In this document: in pieces, positions 25,970-35,753 of the stretch | Position numbering within the stretch: position 1 is the first letter of the stretch | Layout of the letters: every line of letters starts with the position of its first letter | IMG/VR virus record: IMGVR_UViG_3300032092_000004 | Location: 1 to 64,000 of that record | DNA from: a virus | Strand: one strand, 5' to 3' | Length of the DNA: 64,000 nt | Notes under the pieces: generated by a model | Seen by the model: the letters and a program-made list of their open reading frames with translations, nothing else | Told to the model about the DNA's origin: nothing | Databases searched by the model: none | Program-made: the position numbers and the translations under genes

Positions 25970-26977
25970 ATGGCACTTAAAAAAAATGACTTTAGTTCAT
26001 TGAAGAAAAAATTCTCTTCAGATGCAAAATATAAACCACAAAGATTTTTTGATCTTGGATCTCATTTCTTAGATGCGGTAGGTTTACCTGGACCCGCAAT
26101 TGGACACCTTAATATGTATTTAGGTCACTCTGACACAGGAAAAACAACGGCACTTGTTAAAACTGCGGTTGATGCTCAAAAGAAAGAAATTCTACCTGTA
26201 TTCATTATTACAGAACAAAAATGGTCATTTGATCATGCAAAATTAATGGGGTTTGAATGTGAGGAAGTAGTTGATGAAGAAACAGGTGAGTTAACTTGGG
26301 ACGGATTCTTTTTGTTTAATAACAACTTCAGTTATATTGAACAAATTACAGATTACATTAACGATCTATTGGACGCACAAGAAAAAGGTGAATTAGATTA
26401 TTCACTTTGTATAATGTGGGATTCAGTTGGATCAGTTCCTTGTAAAATGACTTACGAGGGTAAAGGAGGTAAACAACACAACGCAAGTGTTTTAGCCGAC
26501 AAAATTGGTATGGGTATCAACCAACGTATTTCAGGATCTCGTAAAGCAGATTCTAAATATGAAAATACCTTAATCATTGTTAATCAGCCTTGGGTAGAAT
26601 TACCTGATAATCCATTTGGTCAACCTAAAATCAAGGCAAAAGGTGGTGAAGCAATTTGGTTAAACTCTTCTTTGGTATTCTTATTTGGTAATCAAAAAGG
26701 TGCAGGTACAACAAAGATCACAGCAACAAAAGATAAGAGAACTGTAAAGTTCGCTTCAAGAACAAAAGTATCGGTTATGAAAAACCACATTAATGGTCTT
26801 GGTTTTGAAGATGGAAGAATCATTGTAACACCACATGGTTTCTTGCCAGGTAAAGATACTACCGAAGAAAAATCATCAATAGAAAAGTACAAAAAAGAAT
26901 ATGCTGACTATTGGAAAGACATAATCGGAGTTGATGGTGACTTTGATTTGAAAGCAGAAAAGGAAGAGGTTGAGTAG
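25970..26977 (+). CDS. uvsX: UvsX/RecA-like recombinase
   Basis: This ATP-dependent strand-exchange protein drives recombination-dependent replication and repair. Walker A is GHSDTGKTT (residues 52-60). The Walker B region is the hydrophobic strand ending SLCIMWDSVGSVP. The L2-type region and the GGEAIWLNSSLVFLFG segment match phage UvsX proteins. At 335 aa it is slightly shorter than T4 UvsX (about 390 aa), with a reduced C-terminus ending in charged residues. It lies just after the gp32-type SSB, its usual partner. Its last 8 nt overlap the FEN gene start. No late octamer lies upstream, in line with early or middle expression. Confidence 0.93.
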   Translation: MALKKNDFSSLKKKFSSDAKYKPQRFFDLGSHFLDAVGLPGPAIGHLNMYLGHSDTGKTTALVKTAVDAQKKEILPVFIITEQKWSFDHAKLMGFECEEVVDEETGELTWDGFFLFNNNFSYIEQITDYINDLLDAQEKGELDYSLCIMWDSVGSVPCKMTYEGKGGKQHNASVLADKIGMGINQRISGSRKADSKYENTLIIVNQPWVELPDNPFGQPKIKAKGGEAIWLNSSLVFLFGNQKGAGTTKITATKDKRTVKFASRTKVSVMKNHINGLGFEDGRIIVTPHGFLPGKDTTEEKSSIEKYKKEYADYWKDIIGVDGDFDLKAEKEEVE

Positions 26978-28010
26978 AAATCATTTAAGATTTGAGAAAG
27001 TGCCCAAAACATTATTAGTAGACGGAAATAATTTATTAAAAATTGGATTTCATGGTGTTAGAGAATTCTATCACAATGGAAAACATGTTGGAGGTGTTTG
27101 GCACTTTCTTAATACTCTTCGTAAATTCTTGGAAGAACACAACTATGATAAGGTTGTAGTATTTTGGGATTCTAAAACCTCATCTTCACAAAGAAGATTG
27201 ATTTACCCAAAGTACAAATTAAATCGGAGACCTTCCGAATCAGAACAAAAAGAAGAAGCTTTCTTGGAACAAAAGCAGAGGGTTAGACAATACCTCGAGG
27301 AGATGTTTGTAAGACAATTGGAGACAGATCACTCAGAGGCTGATGACTTGATAGCTTATTACTGCCAAGTGTCATTAGATGAGACAAAAACCATATTCTC
27401 AAGTGATAGGGACTTGACCCAACTTATCTCTGAAAAAGTATCAATTTATTCACCATCCACAAAACAATATTATAAATTGGGGGATAAAATTAAATTACAT
27501 GATATTGAAGTTCCCCACTTTAATGTTAAAACCGTAAAGATACTCACTGGTGATAGTTCCGATAATATTGATGGGATTTATTATCTTGGTGAGAAGACTT
27601 TGGTGAAATTGTTTCCTGAGCTACTTGAAGAATTAATACAAATACCCTATATTTTAAGTACAAGTACTAATTTACTTAAAGAGGAAAAGGGGAATGTTGC
27701 TCTTCAGAATCTATTAAGTGGTAAAACTAAAGAAGGTATTTTTGGTGATGAATTTTTCGTAATCAACCAAAAACTAGTTGACTTAGACGATCCACTCTTA
27801 AGTGATGAAGACAAAGAATTAGTTAAATTATATTACACTGAGTCGATGGATCCCGACGGAAGAGGACATAGAAATTTAATTAGAATGATGATGGAAGATG
27901 GATTCTTCAAATACCTACCTAAGGGTGACGATGATTGGGTTAGTTTTTTGAAACCATTTTTAAAGTTAACAAGAAAAGAAAAAACAAATTTTAGAAACAA
28001 AAAAAATTAA
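26970..28010 (+). CDS. rnh: 5'-3' exonuclease / flap endonuclease (T4 RNase H-like)
   Basis: A FEN/PIN-fold nuclease that would remove RNA primers and 5' flaps. Acidic motifs visible are LLVDGNN (first metal Asp), SEADDLIAYY, SSDRDLTQL and TGDSSDNIDG, the last being the helix-hairpin DNA-binding entry. Length (346 aa) is near T4 RNase H (305 aa) plus a basic C-terminal tail (TRKEKTNFRNKKN). No ATG is available before the conserved core: the start must be TTG at 26970 (overlapping the uvsX stop by 8 nt) or GTG at 27000. I prefer TTG because it gives translational coupling, but GTG begins closer to the first motif. Confidence 0.88.
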   Translation: MSRNHLRFEKVPKTLLVDGNNLLKIGFHGVREFYHNGKHVGGVWHFLNTLRKFLEEHNYDKVVVFWDSKTSSSQRRLIYPKYKLNRRPSESEQKEEAFLEQKQRVRQYLEEMFVRQLETDHSEADDLIAYYCQVSLDETKTIFSSDRDLTQLISEKVSIYSPSTKQYYKLGDKIKLHDIEVPHFNVKTVKILTGDSSDNIDGIYYLGEKTLVKLFPELLEELIQIPYILSTSTNLLKEEKGNVALQNLLSGKTKEGIFGDEFFVINQKLVDLDDPLLSDEDKELVKLYYTESMDPDGRGHRNLIRMMMEDGFFKYLPKGDDDWVSFLKPFLKLTRKEKTNFRNKKN

Positions 28011-28019
28011 AAAAAACAA

Positions 28020-28469
28020 ATGAAAGAACAGGATATTACCAAAGTTGAATTTTTGTTAATGTGTAACGATAACATTGTGGTTCAGAGATTCTTTAATGTT
28101 AGAAACTTTAATAAAAATGCTCACAAATCTGAGGATTTTTATTATCACATTGAGAGTATTTGTGATGAGTTAAAATACGATCTTAAAATGAGATCTCTAA
28201 CTTATATGTTGGACAACCAATATGAAATTTCAGAAAATCCAGATGTATTAAATACATCAATTACGGACGGTCCGGAAAATTTTAATCTAATAATTAAGCT
28301 CGGAGACATGACAATTTGTCAGCGTGAGTTTGATGCTAAAGTATACCCCCCAAAGGTAAGATACACCGTAGACCTACGCCCAAAGTTAAAAAACATCCTC
28401 TCATCACTTACTGACATTTTTTCAGGTAAAAATTTTAATTATTTTTATCCTGAATTTATCAAAAACTAA
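28020..28469 (+). CDS. unknown replication-cluster protein (149 aa)
   Basis: I do not recognise this family. It is a soluble protein with alternating strands and helices. It opens with KVEFLLMCNDNIVVQRFFNV, has a repeated phrase in its second half (NLIIKLGDMTICQREFDA), and ends in an aromatic C-terminus (NFNYFYPEF). It starts 9 nt after the FEN gene and ends 34 nt before the helicase gene, so it is transcribed within the replication block. Placement suggests an accessory replication role, such as a helicase loader or a regulator, but T4 gp59-like sequence is not evident. Confidence 0.75.
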   Translation: MKEQDITKVEFLLMCNDNIVVQRFFNVRNFNKNAHKSEDFYYHIESICDELKYDLKMRSLTYMLDNQYEISENPDVLNTSITDGPENFNLIIKLGDMTICQREFDAKVYPPKVRYTVDLRPKLKNILSSLTDIFSGKNFNYFYPEFIKN

Positions 28470-28472
28470 TAC

Positions 28473-28480
28473 TATTTATT
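28473..28480 (+). promoter_or_regulatory. TATTTATT octamer before the helicase gene
   Basis: TATTTATT lies 23 nt before the helicase ATG. This is the only site of the set in front of a clear replication gene, so it may be fortuitous or mark late read-through expression. Confidence 0.3.
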
Positions 28481-28503
28481 TTTACTAAAGAAGAGAAAAC
28501 TAT

Positions 28504-29886
28504 ATGGCGACAGGTAAAAATTTTGAGTATTTAGGTAATACGTTTCAGTTACAATTACTTAATCAAATCATTGTGGATAAAGACTTTTCACATTCAATTA
28601 TTGATGTGATAGAGAATAATTATTTTGAAAACAAATACTTCAAAATCATCATTCAAATGATTAGAGAGTATTATGTTAAATATGACCACACACCTTCGTT
28701 TGATACGTTAGAACAAATTACAAAATCTGAATTACAACAAGAAATTGCGTCCAAAATTGTTATGGACACAATTAAGAAAATTAAAGATGCACCTATCGAT
28801 GGCGTGAGTTTTGTACAGGAAAAGGCTTTAAAGTTCTGTAAACAACAAGAACTACAAAAGGTTATGGGTAAGGCTCAAAAGATCATCGATGGTGGTGAGT
28901 TTGAGAACTACGATACCCTTGAAGAAATGGTTAAAACCGCTCTTCAGGTTGGGGCAAAAGACACATCCATGTTAGATGTGTTTTCTAACCTTGACCAAGT
29001 TCTTGAAGACGATTATAGACACCCAATTCCTATGGGAATACCAGGTATCGATAGATTGTTGAAGGGAGGTTTGGCAAAAGGAGAAATTGGTGTTATCTTA
29101 GCACCAACAGGTGTAGGTAAATCAACCATTTTAACTAAGATGGCAAACCACGCATTTAACTTAGGGTTTAATGTTCTTCAGATATTTTTTGAGGACAACC
29201 CAAAGGTAATCCAAAGAAAACACTTCACTTTATGGACTAAAATCCATCCTGACGATTTGTCAGAAAAAAGAGAAGAAGTGGTTACTAAAGTTAGAGAAAT
29301 TGAGGAATCAATGCCAAACAAATTGATTATGAAAAAGTTACCATCCGATACTATGACGATGTTACAAATCAAAAATCAAATTAGAAAGATGGTATCTGAT
29401 GGGATTAAAGTCGATATGATTGTTTTAGATTATATTGATTGTATTGTCCCTGATAAAAATTTGGGTGATGAATGGAAGAGTGAAGGGTCAGTGATGAGAG
29501 CTTTTGAAGCGATGTGTCACGAAATGAATATCGTAGGTTGGACCGCAACTCAAGGTAACAGATCTTCGATATCTTCCGAAGTTGTTACAACAGATCAAAT
29601 GGGTGGATCAATTAAAAAGGCTCAAGTGGGTCACGTTATTATATCAGTTGCAAAGACACTACAACAAAAAGAAATGAAATTGGCAACAATTGCGATTACA
29701 AAATCACGTATCGGTGATGATGGTGTTGTATTTGAAAACTGTAAGTTTGATAACGCTATGATTGAGATAGATACTGAAAGCTCAATGACGTTCTTAGGTC
29801 TTGAAGAACAAAAAGAAGAAAGACAAAGACAAAGAGTCAAAGAACTCTTAGAAAAGAGGAAACAAAGAGAAACACAATCAAATTAA
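28504..29886 (+). CDS. gp41: replicative DNA helicase (DnaB family, T4 gp41-like)
   Basis: This is the hexameric 5'-3' fork helicase. The N-terminal ~150 residues are the helical DnaB-type collar ([19 protein letters not shown]). Walker A is APTGVGKST (from about residue 200). The Walker B strand is [10 protein letters not shown] (around 303-312), followed by the DnaB motif with WTATQGNR (near 347), the sensor-like Gln/Asn/Arg cluster. The C-terminus is highly charged ([19 protein letters not shown]). Length (460 aa) agrees with T4 gp41 (475 aa). The partner primase is encoded separately near 62.1 kb. No DNA polymerase gene lies in this window. Confidence 0.93.
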   Translation: MATGKNFEYLGNTFQLQLLNQIIVDKDFSHSIIDVIENNYFENKYFKIIIQMIREYYVKYDHTPSFDTLEQITKSELQQEIASKIVMDTIKKIKDAPIDGVSFVQEKALKFCKQQELQKVMGKAQKIIDGGEFENYDTLEEMVKTALQVGAKDTSMLDVFSNLDQVLEDDYRHPIPMGIPGIDRLLKGGLAKGEIGVILAPTGVGKSTILTKMANHAFNLGFNVLQIFFEDNPKVIQRKHFTLWTKIHPDDLSEKREEVVTKVREIEESMPNKLIMKKLPSDTMTMLQIKNQIRKMVSDGIKVDMIVLDYIDCIVPDKNLGDEWKSEGSVMRAFEAMCHEMNIVGWTATQGNRSSISSEVVTTDQMGGSIKKAQVGHVIISVAKTLQQKEMKLATIAITKSRIGDDGVVFENCKFDNAMIEIDTESSMTFLGLEEQKEERQRQRVKELLEKRKQRETQSN

Positions 29887-29908
29887 CAAAACAAGTAAAT
29901 TTATAAAA

Positions 29909-30856
29909 ATGGAAAAAATACTAGTAGAAAACCCTAATCGGTTCGTCATCTTCCCTATCGAACACAATGATATATGGGAATTTTACAAACAACACCAAGC
30001 GGCCTTTTGGACGGCAGAAGAGGTGGATTTAACTAATGACATCAGAGATTGGGAAAATTTAACTGATAACGAAAAATACTTTATCAAAAACGTATTGTCA
30101 TTTTTCGCGGCTTCTGACGGCATTGTAAACGAAAACTTGGCGGAAAATTTCTACCGAGAAGTACAATACCCTGAGGCTAAATTCTTTTACGGATTCCAAT
30201 TAGCAATGGAAAACATTCACTCATTAATGTATTCGTTGTTGATCGATACGTACATTAATAACCCAAAAGAAAAAGATGAATGTTTTAATGCAATTGATAG
30301 ACTACCCGCAGTTCAGAAAAAAGCTAAATGGGCTTTGGAATGGATTGAAAAGGCATCATTCGCAGAACGATTAGTTGCGTTTGCCGCTGTTGAAGGTATC
30401 TTTTTCTCAGGTTCATTCTGTTCTATTTTTTGGATGAAATCAAGAGGAATTATGCAAGGTTTGTGTAATGCTAACTCTTTGATTTTTAAAGATGAAAATT
30501 TACATTGTGACTTTGCAATTCACTTATTAAATAATCATTTAGAGGATAAACCTTCTGAAAAAAGAATTAAAGAGATTTTACTTTCGGCTTTAGAAATTGA
30601 AAAAGAGTTCATAACAGAATCACTACCAGTTTCTTTAATCGGAATGAATTCAAACCTAATGAAACAATATCTTGAATTTGTAGTTGACGGACTACTTGTT
30701 AAGATGGGTTGTGGTAAGGAATTCAATGTAGAACAACCATTTAAGTTTATGGAGCAAATTGCTGTTGAAACTAAAGGTAATTTCTTTGAATCACGAACTA
30801 TGGAGTATCAGAAGGCAAAATTGAATGAAACCATAACATTTACAGACGACTTTTAA
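29909..30856 (+). CDS. nrdB: ribonucleotide reductase class I small subunit
   Basis: The R2 subunit holds the di-metal site and radical needed to reduce ribonucleotides. All expected ligands are visible: D70, E101, H104 (ENIH), E162 (VEGIFF), E196 and H199 (ENLH). Y108 sits where the stable tyrosyl radical is found. The C-terminus (TITFTDDF) is the flexible tail that binds R1. At 315 aa it is compact but complete. It starts 22 nt after the helicase and ends 10 nt before nrdA, so B precedes A, the reverse of T4. Tyr present argues for a conventional Fe or Mn tyrosyl-radical enzyme. Confidence 0.95.
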   Translation: MEKILVENPNRFVIFPIEHNDIWEFYKQHQAAFWTAEEVDLTNDIRDWENLTDNEKYFIKNVLSFFAASDGIVNENLAENFYREVQYPEAKFFYGFQLAMENIHSLMYSLLIDTYINNPKEKDECFNAIDRLPAVQKKAKWALEWIEKASFAERLVAFAAVEGIFFSGSFCSIFWMKSRGIMQGLCNANSLIFKDENLHCDFAIHLLNNHLEDKPSEKRIKEILLSALEIEKEFITESLPVSLIGMNSNLMKQYLEFVVDGLLVKMGCGKEFNVEQPFKFMEQIAVETKGNFFESRTMEYQKAKLNETITFTDDF

Positions 30857-30866
30857 TTTTTAGAAT

Positions 30867-33296
30867 ATGTCATTAAAAATAAATAAACGAGGAGGAGATA
30901 ATGTATCATTTAATCCTCAAAAAATTTACAACAGAGTTAAGAGAGCCTCAAAAGGTTTGAATGTTAATTCTGATGAAATTTTCATTAAAGTAATTACTTC
31001 TGTACCTACAGAAGGTGAGGTAACAACAAAAGAACTTGATAAATTAGTTTATGAGATTGCAGCTTCTTACACAGGTAGTCATCATGATTACTCAAGATTA
31101 GCAGCAAGTGTTGCAATTTCTTCATATCACAAAGAAACTAATGAAAGTTTTTCACAAACAATGATGCAACTTTATGAAGATGGAATCATCAACGAAAAAT
31201 TGATCGAGACCATTAAAGAATATGGTGAAGATACTATTGACGCGGCTATTAATCATGAAAATGATTATAACTTTGATTACTTCGCTTGGAGATCATTACA
31301 AGAAATGTATTTGTTGAAAAGACCAAATGGTAAAGTAGTTGAAAGACCACAACATATGTATATGAGAGTTTCTCTTTGGGCTACTAACAATATGGCAGAT
31401 GCATTTGAGTACTACAAATCATTATCAAATCAACTGATTTCAAAGGCAACACCAATCATGATTAATGCAGGGACAAAAGTTCCACAATTAGCATCATGTG
31501 TGCTTCACTATAACAACTCCGACTCAAGAAAAGGTTTATTAGACACATTAACCGACATCTCAACTTTCTCTTCTGATGCTGCTGGTATTGGATTATCTAT
31601 GTCTAATATTAGAAGTAAAGAAAGTAGAATCTCAAGTTCAGGTGGTTATGCTGGTGGTCTTTTGAAGTACTTAAAAATTGTTAACGAATCACTAAGATTT
31701 TTTAACCAACAAGGTCGTAGACCTGGTAGCGCGGCTATCTATCTTGAGCCTTGGCATAAAGACATCTTTGATCTTTTAGATATCAAAAAGAACACAGGTG
31801 CCGAAGAACTAAGAGCTCGTGACTTATTTACAGCACTTTGGATTCCTGATAATTTTATGAGGGCGGTTAAAAATAATGGTAGTTGGTATTTATTCTGTCC
31901 TAATGATATCACTAAAGCCGGTTTAAAACCACTACAAGAATGTTTTGGTGATGAATATGAAGAGGTTTACAATAAAGCGGTTTCTATGGGATTAGGTAAA
32001 AAAGTAAAAGCCCAAGACATTTGGAGTAAAGTTGTTGAATCTCAAATTGAAACGGGTGTTCCTTACTTATGTTCTAAAGATAACGCAAATAGAAAAACTA
32101 ACCACCAAAATATTGGGGTGATTAAACAATCTAACTTGTGTAACGAGATCTATCAATATACAGATGAAGAAACTACAGCAATATGTACATTATCATCTAT
32201 GGTATTGAAAAACTTTATTCAAGGGGGTAAATTTGATTTTGAACTTTTATTTAATGAGGTTAGAAAGGTTGTTAGGTCACTTAATAAAGTTGTTGATATT
32301 AATAACTACTCAACTGAAAAAGGTAGAAAAGGTGGTTTAGCACAAAGAGCAATTGCAATTGGAACTCAAGGTTTGGCTGACGTATTTTATCTAATGGATT
32401 ATATCTTCACATCTGACGAGGCTAAAAAATTAAATAAAGATATTTTTGAAACAATCTATTATGCATCAATCTATGAAAGTAATCAGTTGTGTATAGACGG
32501 TAAATACGAACCTTACTCATTCTTCAACGGCTCACCAATGTCCAAAGGAGTATTCCAATTTGATATGTGGGGATTAGACGAAACTCAACTTTCAGGAATG
32601 TGGGATTGGAACAAACTTAAAAATAGTGTTTCACAATATGGTGTATGTAATTCATTATTTACAGCACAAATGCCTGTGGCATCTTCAGCTAAGATTACAG
32701 GATCATATGAAATGACAGAACCAGCTCACTCGGCTATTTTTAACAGAAGAGTTGTTGGTGGGGAAATCATGATTGTTAACAAATACTTAATTAATGATTT
32801 TGAAAAGATTGGAATTTGGTCTGAAGATTTGAAAAATGAAATTATTATAAATGAAGGATCAATCCAAAATATTAATTTCAATAACTATTTGGATAGTGAA
32901 GATAAAAATTACAATAAGAAAGTTAAAAGAATTGAGCATTTAATTCCTAAATATAAAACTATTTGGGAGATCTCACAAAGAGAACTTATTGATATGGCGG
33001 CAGATAGAGCACCATTTATTGATCAATCACAATCAATGAATATCTATATGGCGAACCCAACTTTATCTAAAATTACATCATCACATTTCCACTCTTGGGA
33101 AAAAGGTTTAAAAACTCTTTGTTACTATGTAAGAACAAAAGCAATCTCAACAGGTGCAAAACATTTAGCGTTAGATATGTCAAAACGTGAAAAACCTAAA
33201 GTGACTCCTGAACCACCAAAAGTTGACTACTCTAACTTGAATTTACCACCAAGACCTGAGAATTCTGATTTCGAATGTTTTGGATGTTCATCCTAA
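30867..33296 (+). CDS. nrdA: ribonucleotide reductase class I large subunit
   Basis: The catalytic R1 subunit makes dNDPs for phage DNA synthesis. An ATP-cone allosteric domain occupies residues ~1-90 (KINKRGGDNVSFNPQKIYNR). The catalytic barrel shows C211 (ASCVLHY), the NLCNE finger-loop triad (N423, C425, E427) and C440 (AICTLSS). The C-terminus ends ECFGCSS, with C804 and C807 forming the redox shuttle pair for thioredoxin or glutaredoxin. Length is 809 aa, similar to bacterial NrdA. The gene closes the replication block, and a strong terminator follows directly. All key residues are intact, so it should be functional. Confidence 0.96.
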   Translation: MSLKINKRGGDNVSFNPQKIYNRVKRASKGLNVNSDEIFIKVITSVPTEGEVTTKELDKLVYEIAASYTGSHHDYSRLAASVAISSYHKETNESFSQTMMQLYEDGIINEKLIETIKEYGEDTIDAAINHENDYNFDYFAWRSLQEMYLLKRPNGKVVERPQHMYMRVSLWATNNMADAFEYYKSLSNQLISKATPIMINAGTKVPQLASCVLHYNNSDSRKGLLDTLTDISTFSSDAAGIGLSMSNIRSKESRISSSGGYAGGLLKYLKIVNESLRFFNQQGRRPGSAAIYLEPWHKDIFDLLDIKKNTGAEELRARDLFTALWIPDNFMRAVKNNGSWYLFCPNDITKAGLKPLQECFGDEYEEVYNKAVSMGLGKKVKAQDIWSKVVESQIETGVPYLCSKDNANRKTNHQNIGVIKQSNLCNEIYQYTDEETTAICTLSSMVLKNFIQGGKFDFELLFNEVRKVVRSLNKVVDINNYSTEKGRKGGLAQRAIAIGTQGLADVFYLMDYIFTSDEAKKLNKDIFETIYYASIYESNQLCIDGKYEPYSFFNGSPMSKGVFQFDMWGLDETQLSGMWDWNKLKNSVSQYGVCNSLFTAQMPVASSAKITGSYEMTEPAHSAIFNRRVVGGEIMIVNKYLINDFEKIGIWSEDLKNEIIINEGSIQNINFNNYLDSEDKNYNKKVKRIEHLIPKYKTIWEISQRELIDMAADRAPFIDQSQSMNIYMANPTLSKITSSHFHSWEKGLKTLCYYVRTKAISTGAKHLALDMSKREKPKVTPEPPKVDYSNLNLPPRPENSDFECFGCSS

Positions 33297-33303
33297 AATT
33301 AAG

Positions 33304-33333
33304 AATCACTACTTCGGTAGTGATTTTTTTTTT
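33304..33333 (+). terminator. rho-independent terminator after nrdA
   Basis: AATCACTAC (33304-33312) pairs perfectly with GTAGTGATT (33317-33325) around a stable TTCG tetraloop, followed by a T tract. It separates the replication block from virion block B. Confidence 0.93.
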
Positions 33334-33354
33334 ACTTAAAAATTCTATAACTTA

Positions 33355-33362
33355 TATTTATA
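33355..33362 (+). promoter_or_regulatory. putative late-promoter octamer TATTTATA
   Basis: TATTTATA lies 6 nt before the ATG of the gp25-like gene, just behind the nrdA terminator. A typical late-promoter start site would fall almost exactly on the ATG. Confidence 0.5.
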
Positions 33363-33368
33363 TATGAT

Positions 33369-33827
33369 ATGGCAAATGGTATTACATACGGTATAGGGTT
33401 TCCCTTCGTTGATTCGTTTACAGGTAGATATTTAGATGTTACTGAAACTACTGAAGCTGAGATTAGAGGTAATCTAGTACACCTACTTTTAACAAGAAGG
33501 GGTAGTAGATATTTTTTACCTGATTTTGGGACAAGATTATATGAGTACATATTTGAACCACTTGATGGTCCTACGTTTTCAGATATTGAGGCGGAGATAA
33601 GGGACACCATTAGAACATTTATGCCAAACTTACAAGTAACAAATATTGTTGTTGAACCAGCATCTGCAGGACTTGAAGATAAAGGTTTTACTGTAAATGA
33701 ATATGGTGAACGAGAATTTAAAGTTACAAACATTGCCAATTTAGAACATACGGCAAGAATCAAAATTGACTATAAAATCACTGATTCGGCATTCGAATCA
33801 CAAGATTTTGTTATATTAAATATTTAA
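33369..33827 (+). CDS. gp25: baseplate wedge protein, gp25/GPW family
   Basis: The 152-aa protein is a T4 gp25 homologue (132 aa), the sheath-platform wedge component that starts sheath polymerisation. Diagnostic features are GIGFPFVDSFTG at the start, the EIRGNLVHLLLTRRGSRYFL helix, PDFGTRLYEYIFEP (the family's D-F-G-T-x-L signature) and the DIEAEIRDTIRTFMP helix. It is followed after 6 nt by the gp6-like gene, the standard gene pair. The lysozyme-like fold of this family is structural and has no enzymatic role. Confidence 0.92.
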   Translation: MANGITYGIGFPFVDSFTGRYLDVTETTEAEIRGNLVHLLLTRRGSRYFLPDFGTRLYEYIFEPLDGPTFSDIEAEIRDTIRTFMPNLQVTNIVVEPASAGLEDKGFTVNEYGEREFKVTNIANLEHTARIKIDYKITDSAFESQDFVILNI

Positions 33828-33833
33828 TGATAT

Positions 33834-35675
33834 ATGGCTGAAAAAAAGATATCCTATACGGTCCGAGATTTTCAAGGAGTAAGATCTGAGTTAATAAATT
33901 TCACAAGAACTTACTATCCTGATTTAGTTCAGAACTTTAACGATGCTGGTATTTTTTCAGTTATGTTAGATCTTAACGCTGCGGTAACTGATAACTTAAA
34001 TTATCAAATTGACAGAAGTATCCAAGAAACTGTATTACAATTTGCTCAGCAAAAAAACTCAGTTTATAACATTGCAAGAACATACGGTCTTAAAGTACCA
34101 GGTCAAAGACCATCAGTTGCTTTAGTTGATTTTTCAATAACTGTTCCTGCTTTTGGGGATAGAGAAGATATAAGATATTGTGGTATCTTAAGAAGAGGAT
34201 CTTTGGTTAATGGTGCAGGACAACCTTTTGAAACTGTTTATGACATTGATTTTGCATCACCAATTAACGCTGAAGGATCACCAAACAGATTAAAAATACC
34301 AAACTTTGATTCAAGTGGTAAGTTAATAAATTATACTATTGTTAAAAGGGAAGTTGTCGTAAACGGTGTTACAAAAGTGTTTAAAAGAACAATTACAGCT
34401 AATGATGTAAAACCATATTTAGAATTATTCCTTCCTGAAAAAAATATATTAGGAATAACTAGCGTTTTATTAAAACCTGGAACACAATACTCTACAGTCC
34501 CAAACCCACAAGATTTTTTAAGTTTAGGGCCTGAAAGATGGTATGAAGTTGATGCGTTAGTTCAGGATAGAATTTTTGTTGAAGACCCAACTAAAGTTTC
34601 AGATCAACCTGGGATTAAAGTTGGAAGATACATCACAACATCAAATAAATTTATTTCTGAATACACACCACAAGGTTTTTGTAAAATGACTTTTGGTGGT
34701 GGTAACATTTCAGCCGAAGAACAATTAAGAGAATTTGCTCGTGACGGGAAAGGATTTGATTTAAGTAGATATACTAACAATTATGCGATGGGTGCGGCAT
34801 TAACACCAAACACAACTTTATTCGTTCAATATAGAATAGGTGGTGGTTTGGCTAGTAATGTTGGTCTTAATACGATCAATCAAATTGGTACAGTTTCATT
34901 CGCAGTTAATGGACCTTCTGATTCTGTTAATAGAAGTGTTATTAATAGTCTTCAGTGTAATAACGTAACTGCGGCAATTGGTGGGGCTAATTTACCAACA
35001 ACGGAAGACGTTAGAAACATGGTTTCATTTAACTTTGCCGCTCAGAACAGAGCCGTAACAGTTAATGACTACAATTCATTAATAAGAACAATGCCATCTC
35101 AATACGGAGCACCTGCAAAAGTTGCGATTACTGAAGAAAATAATAAAATTAGAATTAAAATGTTGTCATACGATACAAATGGTAGTTTATCTAATGTTGT
35201 ATCGAATACTTTAAAACAAAACATTGCAAATTATTTATCTAACTTTAGAATGATAAATGATTATATTTCTGTTGAAGCGGCAGAAACTATCGATTTATCG
35301 GTTACCGTTGATGTGGTATTAGATAATAGTCAAAATCAAGGTGCAATCATTTCAAAAACAATCGAAATCATTAGTAATTTCTTCAATCCATTGGTTATAC
35401 AGTTAGGTCAAAACGTAAATATATCAGAACTTAGAAGATTAATACAAGCTGAAAATGGGATAGTTAGTATCTCTAATGTTTCTTTCTTCAACCAAGTGGG
35501 AGGTCAATATTCTTCGGCACAAACTTCTATGCCTTATTCAGATCCTGTAACAAGACAAATACAACCTACGGCAGATACTCTTTTCGCAACTCCAACACAA
35601 ATCTATCAAATTAGATTCCCAAGCAAAGACATTAATGTGAGAGTATTGAACTTGAAATCCGTTAATTTCTCATAG
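33834..35675 (+). CDS. gp6: baseplate wedge protein, gp6/baseplate-J family
   Basis: This 613-aa protein forms the wedge backbone that dimerises into the iris ring of the baseplate. It shows the family N-terminus (SYTVRDFQGVRSELINFTRT), the EDVRNMVSFNFAAQNRAVTVNDY segment in two overlapping parts, and the C-terminal strands SIQ-like region around residues 470-600. Length is near T4 gp6 (660 aa). Pairing with the gp25-like gene makes the assignment firm. A 78-nt A/T-rich gap follows with a weak hairpin and a late-type octamer. Confidence 0.9.
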   Translation: MAEKKISYTVRDFQGVRSELINFTRTYYPDLVQNFNDAGIFSVMLDLNAAVTDNLNYQIDRSIQETVLQFAQQKNSVYNIARTYGLKVPGQRPSVALVDFSITVPAFGDREDIRYCGILRRGSLVNGAGQPFETVYDIDFASPINAEGSPNRLKIPNFDSSGKLINYTIVKREVVVNGVTKVFKRTITANDVKPYLELFLPEKNILGITSVLLKPGTQYSTVPNPQDFLSLGPERWYEVDALVQDRIFVEDPTKVSDQPGIKVGRYITTSNKFISEYTPQGFCKMTFGGGNISAEEQLREFARDGKGFDLSRYTNNYAMGAALTPNTTLFVQYRIGGGLASNVGLNTINQIGTVSFAVNGPSDSVNRSVINSLQCNNVTAAIGGANLPTTEDVRNMVSFNFAAQNRAVTVNDYNSLIRTMPSQYGAPAKVAITEENNKIRIKMLSYDTNGSLSNVVSNTLKQNIANYLSNFRMINDYISVEAAETIDLSVTVDVVLDNSQNQGAIISKTIEIISNFFNPLVIQLGQNVNISELRRLIQAENGIVSISNVSFFNQVGGQYSSAQTSMPYSDPVTRQIQPTADTLFATPTQIYQIRFPSKDINVRVLNLKSVNFS

Positions 35676-35728
35676 GGATTTATTTTTTTTCAAAAGGGAC
35701 TATTTTTCTATGAAAATAGGAAATAAAC

Positions 35729-35736
35729 TATTTATG
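35729..35736 (+). promoter_or_regulatory. putative late-promoter octamer TATTTATG
   Basis: TATTTATG lies 17 nt before the ATG of the 1863-aa gene. A weak CTATTTT/AAAATAG hairpin is found at about 35700-35719. Confidence 0.42.
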
Positions 35737-35753
35737 AAAAAACGATTTTTTTA

